NCBI GenBank assembly: GCA_947460795.1
Contig: CANHJA010000060.1
Coordinates: 1 to 11,177 of the forward strand
DNA: 11,177 nucleotides
Reading direction: 5' to 3'
Source: Bacteroidota bacterium
GTDB taxonomy: Bacteria; Bacteroidota; Bacteroidia; Chitinophagales; Chitinophagaceae
Shown: positions 6,837 to 11,177 of the stretch, piece by piece
Layout of the letters: each line of letters starts with the position of its first letter
Numbering within the stretch: position 1 is the first letter of the stretch
The notes under the pieces: model-generated
Databases searched by the model: none
The model's input: the letters and a program-made list of their open reading frames with translations, nothing else
Told to the model about the DNA's origin: nothing
Translations under genes and position numbers: made by a program

Positions 6837-7466
6837 ATGTTTAACCGAATTTATTTACTTCTACTTTTTTGTATGCTTTGGGCAAGCAAAAAGGCATTGT
6901 CCCAAAAAGGGGTAAATGATACCATTGTAGTTGGTAGTATCGTAATTAACAACGATACCTTGCCGCACATTTGGTTACACGATGCTTTTTGCAATGAAAA
7001 AGGGAATAAGGCTTTTGCAAAAAGAAGAAGAGAAGCTAGGGAACAACGAGAAGCTTATGACAGACTTCGATATAATGTTTACAAAGTTTATCCCTATGCT
7101 GTAGCCGCTGGGTTTATCATGAATGATATCGATTCTGCAATGGCCTTGATGCGCAGCAAAGATGCGAAACAAATCTATAAACGACGCAAAGAAGATGAGC
7201 TCAACAAAAAATTCAAAGGAGAATTAGTCAATTTAACCATGAGCCAAGGGCAAGTTTTAGTGAAACTGATTGCTCGGCAAACAGGCAAACCTTGTTATCA
7301 AATTATCAAAGATTTAAAAGGAGGTTTAAATGCAAGAATATGGCAAACAGTTGCCATTCTTTTTGACAACAATTTAAAAAACAGTTACGACCCACGCGGA
7401 GAAGACCAAATAATAGAATCCATTGTGATAGAAATTGAAAAAAGAGGGCGTATCGTATATAAATAG
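6837..7466 (+). CDS. Secreted DUF4294 family protein of unknown function
   Basis: A 209-residue protein that I recognise as the DUF4294 type found in Bacteroidota; no function is established. Residues 1-22 form a typical signal peptide (short basic start, hydrophobic LLLLFCMLW core, ALSQ cleavage region), so it is exported. The mature part has a short beta-rich segment with LPHIWLHD near residue 45, a strongly basic, arginine-rich helix around 62-80 (KRRREAREQREAYDRL), the VYKVYPYAV segment (82-90), a lysine/arginine-rich helix around 107-128, and a C-terminal half with GQVLVKLIARQTGKPCYQII. The pattern suggests a helical periplasmic protein, but no catalytic motif is apparent. It stands between purD and bshB1 on the same strand, with 71 bp to bshB1, so co-transcription with bshB1 is possible. 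Confidence 0.85.
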   Translation: MFNRIYLLLLFCMLWASKKALSQKGVNDTIVVGSIVINNDTLPHIWLHDAFCNEKGNKAFAKRRREAREQREAYDRLRYNVYKVYPYAVAAGFIMNDIDSAMALMRSKDAKQIYKRRKEDELNKKFKGELVNLTMSQGQVLVKLIARQTGKPCYQIIKDLKGGLNARIWQTVAILFDNNLKNSYDPRGEDQIIESIVIEIEKRGRIVYK

Positions 7467-7537
7467 TGAACCTATTTGAGCGTCAATTCAAGAGAATTTT
7501 TATTTTTAATTTGATACATTAAATCTATTTTTACCAA

Positions 7538-8272
7538 ATGAAAGTAGACATTTTAGCTATCGCTGCCCATCCTGACGATGCAGAATTATCCTGCAGTGGA
7601 ACCTTAATGATACATAAAAAATTGGGGCTCAAAACAGGCATTCTTGATTTAACGGCTGGCGAATTGGGCTCTCGTGGAAATAAAGAAACTCGTGCCACTG
7701 AAAGTGCAAATGCTGCTAAAATTTTACAATTGGATGTAAGAGAAAATTTGGGTTTTAGAGATGGTTTTTTTCAACATGATGAAGCCCATCTTATAAAACT
7801 AATTACTGCAATTCGAAAATACCAACCCGAAATTGTTTTGGCAAATGCCATTTCAGATCGTCATCCTGACCATGAAAAAGCAGCTTTATTAATTAAAGAG
7901 GCCTGTTTTTTAGCTGGTTTAATAAAAATTGAAACTGCTTTCAATGGTGAACCTCAAAAAGCTTGGCGTCCCAAAAAGATATTTAATTACATCCAAGATC
8001 GTCATTTAGAGCCCGATTTTGTAATTGATATTTCGGATGTTTGGGATACTAAAAAAGAAAGTATTTTAGCTTATCGAACTCAATTTTATTCGACAGACAT
8101 TGATGGTCCCAATACCTATATATCGTCTCCAGAATACTTGAATTCCATTGAATACCGAAATGTAATGATGGGCAAAAAAATTGGTGTAAAATATGGCGAA
8201 GGTTTTACTTGTACCCACTCTCACCTGGGCTTGAAAGATTTTTCAAATTTGGTTTTTCCTTCAATTGCTTAA
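7538..8272 (+). CDS. bshB1: Bacillithiol biosynthesis deacetylase BshB1
   Basis: This zinc-dependent PIG-L/LmbE-family deacetylase removes the acetyl group from N-acetylglucosaminyl-malate, the second step of bacillithiol synthesis in the cytoplasm. The 244 residues match the normal length (about 235-245). Seen: the N-terminal AHPDDAE motif (residues 10-16) with H11 and D14 as metal ligands and D13 as likely catalytic base, and the second ligand H112 in SDRHPDHEKA. The segments TAGELGSRG (39-47), RENLGFRDGFF and the C-terminal GEGF motif are typical of BshB1 rather than other LmbE proteins. The other bacillithiol genes (bshA, bshC) are not in the window. The stop codon overlaps that of convergent rbfA by four bases. 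Confidence 0.95.
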   Translation: MKVDILAIAAHPDDAELSCSGTLMIHKKLGLKTGILDLTAGELGSRGNKETRATESANAAKILQLDVRENLGFRDGFFQHDEAHLIKLITAIRKYQPEIVLANAISDRHPDHEKAALLIKEACFLAGLIKIETAFNGEPQKAWRPKKIFNYIQDRHLEPDFVIDISDVWDTKKESILAYRTQFYSTDIDGPNTYISSPEYLNSIEYRNVMMGKKIGVKYGEGFTCTHSHLGLKDFSNLVFPSIA

Positions 8273-8634
8273 TCTTCTGCTTTTGGAATTTCGATTGATT
8301 TAAACAATTCATCAATTTTGGCAACATATTCCAATGTGTCGTCTAAATAATAAGATAGAACAGGGATTTTTCGAACTTGATTTTTAATTCTTGCTGCTAA
8401 TAATTTGCGCAGTTTCCAATCTTGTTCTTGAATGTATTTCAACATTTTTTCGGGTTCAGGAATTTTATAAAAACTGAGATAAAAACGAGCTTCCATTAAA
8501 TCTGGCGTAACTTTTACTTGCGATATCGAAATCATACCACCTTGCGTTACATTTAGCCCTTCGCGCTGAAAAATATCACTCATTTCAGTTTGAATTAAGC
8601 CTGCCATTTGTTTTTGTCGTTTACTTTCTTCCAT
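8269..8634 (-). CDS. rbfA: Ribosome-binding factor A (RbfA)
   Basis: RbfA is a small KH-fold protein that binds the immature 30S subunit and assists 16S rRNA 5'-end maturation, notably at low temperature. The 121 residues agree with the family (about 110-135). Seen: the N-terminal helix with KRQKQMAGLIQTEMSDIF, a central VKVTPDLMEARFYLSF strand segment, the LRKLLAARI helix and the C-terminal VLSYYLDDTLEYVAKIDELF motif, which corresponds to the family's P-x-L-x-F-x-x-D segment. The first ATG was chosen; M10 would cut into the first helix. It is divergent from the ABC exporter across 40 bp and convergent with bshB1. It is not next to infB or truB here. Confidence 0.93.
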   Translation of the reverse strand: MEESKRQKQMAGLIQTEMSDIFQREGLNVTQGGMISISQVKVTPDLMEARFYLSFYKIPEPEKMLKYIQEQDWKLRKLLAARIKNQVRKIPVLSYYLDDTLEYVAKIDELFKSIEIPKAED

Positions 8635-8650
8635 GTTCCACTAATTAAAG

Positions 8651-8662
8651 TGTAAATTTACA
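8651..8662. promoter_or_regulatory. 12-bp palindrome in the rbfA/ABC exporter divergent gap
   Basis: TGTAAATTTACA is a perfect palindrome inside a 40-bp gap between two divergent start codons, 12 bp from the ABC exporter ATG and 16 bp from the rbfA ATG. Read in either direction it contains TAAATTTA, seven of eight bases matching TAnnTTTG, so it may be a shared symmetric -7 element or an operator. Confidence 0.5.
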
Positions 8663-8674
8663 TTTTTTATTCTA

Positions 8675-10504
8675 ATGAAAGCAATTCGTCAAATATTACC
8701 CTATTTAAAAGGCAAATGGGGATACGTAGCTGCCTATGGCATTTCCAATTTATTATCGGTCGTATTTTCTACGCTAACTGTTACTATGATTGGGCCTTTC
8801 TTGACAACGCTTTTTGACAAAGTCGAGAAAGTAAATGCGGTACAACCTATTTCAATCAATAGCAAACAAGCGATTGAAAATTATTTTAAATATCTAATGA
8901 CTCACTTTATTGAACAAAATGGCGGCGATAAAGTGTATGGATTAATTTTCATTTGTTTGGTCGTTGTATTTGCTACATTTTTCAAAAATGTATTTTTATA
9001 CACTTCCCGTTATATTTTAAACCCATTGCGAAATGGCATTTTATTCAATATTCGTAAAGATCTTTTTGGGAAAATAATTCAATTGCCAATAGGCTTTTTT
9101 ACCAATGAACGCAAAGGCGATATCATGTCGAGAATGACCAACGATGTAAGTGCAGTAGAAGTTTCAATTATCAGCATGATGGAGCTATTATTTTCGACCC
9201 CTATTACGATTATTTTTTATTTTATCGTATTGTCGATGATTAGCTTAAAACTATTTTTATTTTTAATGGTGCTGTTGCCAATCGCAGGACTCATCATTGG
9301 ACGCATTAGCAAAAGCTTGAAAAAAAATACACAACAAACACAAATTCGCTTAGGTAATTTACTTTCTATTATTGAAGAAACGTTGGGTGGATTGCGCATT
9401 GTTAAAGCATTTGGCGCCGAGCAAAATAGAAATGAAACTTTTGCACATGAAAATAAAGAGCTCTATAAATTAAACAATGCAGTTGCTTCTCGAAGAGAAA
9501 TGGCATCGCCTATGTCAGAGTTTTTGGGCATCTTGATATTGAGTGTGATTATTTGGTTTGGAGGTAAAATGGCCTTGAGCACTCCACAAGAAATTGAGCC
9601 GGGTATGTTTATCGTTTTCATTTCAATGTTTTATTTTTTAATCAATCCTTTAAAATCCTTGTCTCAAATATTTTACAATTTGCACCAAGGAAGAGCAAGT
9701 ATTGAGCGTATCAATTTAATTTTAAATGCAGAAAATAAAATTATTGATGAGCCCAATGCACAAAAAATCAGCGCCTTTAATGGAACCATTGAATTTAAAA
9801 ATGTTCATTTTTCGTATGATGGAAATCCCATTTTAAAAAATATAAACCTCACCATTCCTAAAGGAAAAACAATTGCTTTAGTGGGCGCTTCGGGTGCAGG
9901 CAAAAGTACTTTGGTTGATTTAATCCCTCGTTTTCATGATGTGGAAAGTGGTGAAATTTTATTGGATGGAATCAATATTAAATCTTTCAAAATTGAAGAA
10001 CTGCGACATTTAATGGGAATTGTTTCGCAGGAACCTATTTTGTTTAATGATACAATTAAAAACAACATCGCGTTAGGTGGCGACAATACGAAACTTACCG
10101 AAATAGAAAACGCCGCGAAAGTAGCCAATGCACATGCCTTTATTAGTAGCAAAGACAGTGGCTACGACGATATTGTGGGTGATCGTGGCACCAAACTTTC
10201 GGGTGGAGAAAAACAACGCATCACCATTGCTCGTGCTATTTTTAAAAATCCACCAATTTTAATTTTAGACGAAGCAACCTCTTCACTTGACACCGTGAGT
10301 GAGCGACAAGTACAAGATGCAATTAATCATTTAATGCAAAACAGAACCTCTATTGTAATTGCTCACCGACTTTCTACCGTTCAAAATGCAGATGAAATTG
10401 TGGTTTTAGAAAAAGGAGAAATCAAAGAAAAAGGTACGCATGCATTTTTAATTGCTCAAAATGGCCTCTACAAAAATTTAGTAGATATGCAACAAGTGAA
10501 ATAA
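8675..10504 (+). CDS. MsbA-like ABC exporter, fused permease and ATPase
   Basis: A 609-residue half-transporter of the type that works as a homodimer in the inner membrane; MsbA-like proteins flip lipid A precursors or export lipids and drugs. Membrane spans are visible near residues 17-40, 88-109, 170-188, 190-210, 282-301 and 310-328, giving the usual six, followed by the nucleotide-binding domain from about 365. The domain is complete: Walker A GASGAGKST (404-412), Q-loop Q452, signature LSGGEKQR (508-515), Walker B ending in D532 with catalytic E533, and switch histidine H564. A longer than usual polar loop (about 48-78) follows the first span and should face the periplasm. No substrate can be read from sequence, and no lipid A gene is adjacent, so msbA is not assigned. 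It may share a regulatory palindrome with divergent rbfA. Confidence 0.93.
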   Translation: MKAIRQILPYLKGKWGYVAAYGISNLLSVVFSTLTVTMIGPFLTTLFDKVEKVNAVQPISINSKQAIENYFKYLMTHFIEQNGGDKVYGLIFICLVVVFATFFKNVFLYTSRYILNPLRNGILFNIRKDLFGKIIQLPIGFFTNERKGDIMSRMTNDVSAVEVSIISMMELLFSTPITIIFYFIVLSMISLKLFLFLMVLLPIAGLIIGRISKSLKKNTQQTQIRLGNLLSIIEETLGGLRIVKAFGAEQNRNETFAHENKELYKLNNAVASRREMASPMSEFLGILILSVIIWFGGKMALSTPQEIEPGMFIVFISMFYFLINPLKSLSQIFYNLHQGRASIERINLILNAENKIIDEPNAQKISAFNGTIEFKNVHFSYDGNPILKNINLTIPKGKTIALVGASGAGKSTLVDLIPRFHDVESGEILLDGINIKSFKIEELRHLMGIVSQEPILFNDTIKNNIALGGDNTKLTEIENAAKVANAHAFISSKDSGYDDIVGDRGTKLSGGEKQRITIARAIFKNPPILILDEATSSLDTVSERQVQDAINHLMQNRTSIVIAHRLSTVQNADEIVVLEKGEIKEKGTHAFLIAQNGLYKNLVDMQQVK

Positions 10505-10511
10505 ATTGTGC

Positions 10512-10519
10512 TATATTTG
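10512..10519 (+). promoter_or_regulatory. Candidate -7 box of the small lipoprotein gene
   Basis: TATATTTG matches TAnnTTTG exactly. It begins eight bases after the exporter stop codon and ends 23 bases before the lipoprotein ATG, implying a leader of about 20 bases. No good -33 element is seen 19-21 bp upstream. It suggests the small gene can be transcribed independently of the exporter. Confidence 0.5.
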
Positions 10520-10542
10520 AACCACTAAAAAATGTATTACAA

Positions 10543-10746
10543 ATGAAAATCTTTTTATTGAGCATCGTTGCCGTAGTTTTAGTTTCTTTAAGTTTTACTT
10601 CTTGTAAAAAAGATTTTACTTGCGAATGTAAGTTTACGGATACCACTCGCAATTTTACAATTGATATAAAAAGTAAATTAAAAAACGATGCGAAAGTAAT
10701 TTGTGCTGATTACAGCGATGCAGTTGGTTCTTGCAGCATTAAATAA
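10543..10746 (+). CDS. Small cysteine-containing lipoprotein, function unknown
   Basis: A 67-residue protein that I do not recognise. It begins with a lipoprotein-type signal: K2, a hydrophobic core at about residues 3-18 and a lipobox-like FTSC ending at C21. F at -3 is unusual, but the S-C pair and the following KKD are common in Bacteroidota lipoproteins. The mature 47 residues carry four more cysteines (C27, C29, C54, C64), enough for two disulfides in the periplasm or at the surface, and are otherwise polar with threonine and lysine. A short beta-rich domain is likely. It follows the ABC exporter by 38 bp but has its own -7 box candidate. The stop lies inside an AT-only palindrome at 10738-10752. 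Confidence 0.75.
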   Translation: MKIFLLSIVAVVLVSLSFTSCKKDFTCECKFTDTTRNFTIDIKSKLKNDAKVICADYSDAVGSCSIK

Positions 10747-10747
10747 T

Positions 10748-10885
10748 TTAATACCCGTATTTTTCCTCCCAACGTACTTTTAAAAAACGTCTTATTTCTT
10801 CTTCTTTCGCATTTTTACCTGGCTCATACAAGGTTGTATTTGCAATTATGGATTGTAAATTAGTGAACGTTAAATAAAAGTAATT
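10748..10885 (-). pseudogene. Start-less open frame, possible C-terminal gene remnant
   Basis: On the minus strand 45 codons are open between an in-frame TAA (10886-10888) and the TAA at 10748-10750, with no ATG. The product looks protein-like, not random: it includes LYEPGKNAKEEEIRRFLKVR followed by an aromatic, charged tail (WEEKYGY). A TTG at 10831-10829 could start a 27-residue peptide, but the upstream codons also read plausibly. It ends one base after the convergent lipoprotein gene and lies downstream of the epimerase gene on the same strand. The simplest reading is the surviving 3' end of a deleted gene; a very small real gene or chance cannot be excluded. I do not recognise the family. 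Confidence 0.3.
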
Positions 10886-10931
10886 TTAAATTTCATTCAA
10901 ATGCTATCAACTGACATCTAACATCCGTCAT

Positions 10932-11177
10932 CTATTTAAACGTAACTTTTCCAAAATCATAATTCAATTGTTTAAGCTCGCCCACCTTTAATAACAAAGG
11001 CCCATCTACATCCACATAATCTAACCACGGAATAAAGTGCGCGATGGCAACCGAACCTATTTCAGTTTCATTCATGCAACCCATCATAACCTTCAAATTC
11101 AGTTGGCGTGCCTCTTCAATCATTCTGACAGCAGGTGTAATGCCACTGCATTTAGTGAGTTTAATATTGATGCCGTC
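10932..11177 (-). CDS. Dipeptide (L-Ala-D/L-Glu) epimerase, enolase superfamily, C-terminal part
   Basis: The final 81 codons of a mandelate racemase/muconate lactonizing-type enzyme; the upstream part lies beyond the right edge. The readable part starts with DGINIKLTKCSGITPA, the barrel strand carrying the conserved DxxxxK element, where the second-to-last catalytic lysine of the superfamily normally lies (K6 of the visible part). It continues with the MMGCMNETEIG strand, typical of dipeptide epimerases, and the AIAHFIPWLDYVDVDGPLLL region. These enzymes interconvert L-Ala-D-Glu and L-Ala-L-Glu during breakdown of peptidoglycan peptides; substrates vary in the family. An in-frame ATG at 11123 is internal and should not be taken as the start, because the conserved strand lies upstream of it. 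Full-length relatives have about 330-360 residues. Confidence 0.85.
   Translation of the reverse strand, partial: DGINIKLTKCSGITPAVRMIEEARQLNLKVMMGCMNETEIGSVAIAHFIPWLDYVDVDGPLLLKVGELKQLNYDFGKVTFK

Noticed and set aside
10422..10652. Minus-strand 76-codon frame across the exporter/lipoprotein junction
   Set aside because: It overlaps two better-supported plus-strand genes and has no recognisable features.
10905..10930. Terminator after the epimerase gene
   Set aside because: Only a 4-bp GAC/GTC-type pairing is possible and no T tract follows.
10932..11123. Short complete 63-residue protein starting at the ATG at 11123
   Set aside because: The same frame continues to the window edge through a conserved enolase-superfamily strand, so the ATG is internal to a longer gene.
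1..11177. CRISPR array, insertion sequence, tRNA, prophage or defence operon
   Set aside because: No spaced direct repeats, transposase, integrase, nuclease or cloverleaf-like sequence was seen; gene content is housekeeping.

Overview
The window looks like chromosomal DNA of a low-GC Bacteroidota bacterium, possibly of the Chitinophagales/Sphingobacteriales type. The evidence is the Bacteroidota-type FtsL-like protein, a DUF4294 protein, BshB1 of bacillithiol synthesis, promoter boxes of the TAnnTTTG type, and the absence of a clear Shine-Dalgarno sequence ahead of the genes. Nearly all of the content is housekeeping. I see no phage, insertion sequence, CRISPR array, tRNA, rRNA or defence system.

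Left part (1-3353, minus strand): the start of a division and cell-wall (dcw) operon, transcribed right to left as mraZ, rsmH (mraW), an ftsL-like gene, and ftsI/PBP, which runs off the left edge. mraZ/rsmH and ftsL/ftsI overlap by 11 and 14 bases. Upstream of mraZ lie four GTGnTn repeats at exact 10-bp spacing, which look like MraZ's own operator.

Intergenic block 3354-3702: this is the most interesting stretch. Beyond the operator it holds four DnaA boxes (two perfect TTATCCACA, two CTATCCACA) arranged as two inverted pairs within 194 bp. The second pair lies inside a perfect 15-bp inverted repeat around an AT-rich segment carrying two CTGTTAAT repeats 20 bp apart. It could be the chromosomal origin (oriC) or a DnaA-controlled regulatory region of the dcw operon. 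The block ends in a strong terminator for the next gene.

Middle (3703-8272): a proton-coupled peptide transporter (POT family, minus strand) is divergent from purD (purine synthesis). Then follow a secreted DUF4294 protein and bshB1, all on the plus strand. bshB1 converges on rbfA with overlapping stop codons.

Right part (8269-11177): rbfA (minus) and an MsbA-like ABC exporter (plus) diverge from a 40-bp gap containing a perfect 12-bp palindrome. A small cysteine-containing lipoprotein follows. Then comes a start-less open frame that may be a gene remnant, and finally the C-terminal 81 codons of an enolase-superfamily dipeptide (L-Ala-D/L-Glu) epimerase on the minus strand.

Genes left of about 5.3 kb all run leftward and most genes to the right run rightward, which fits, but does not prove, an origin nearby.
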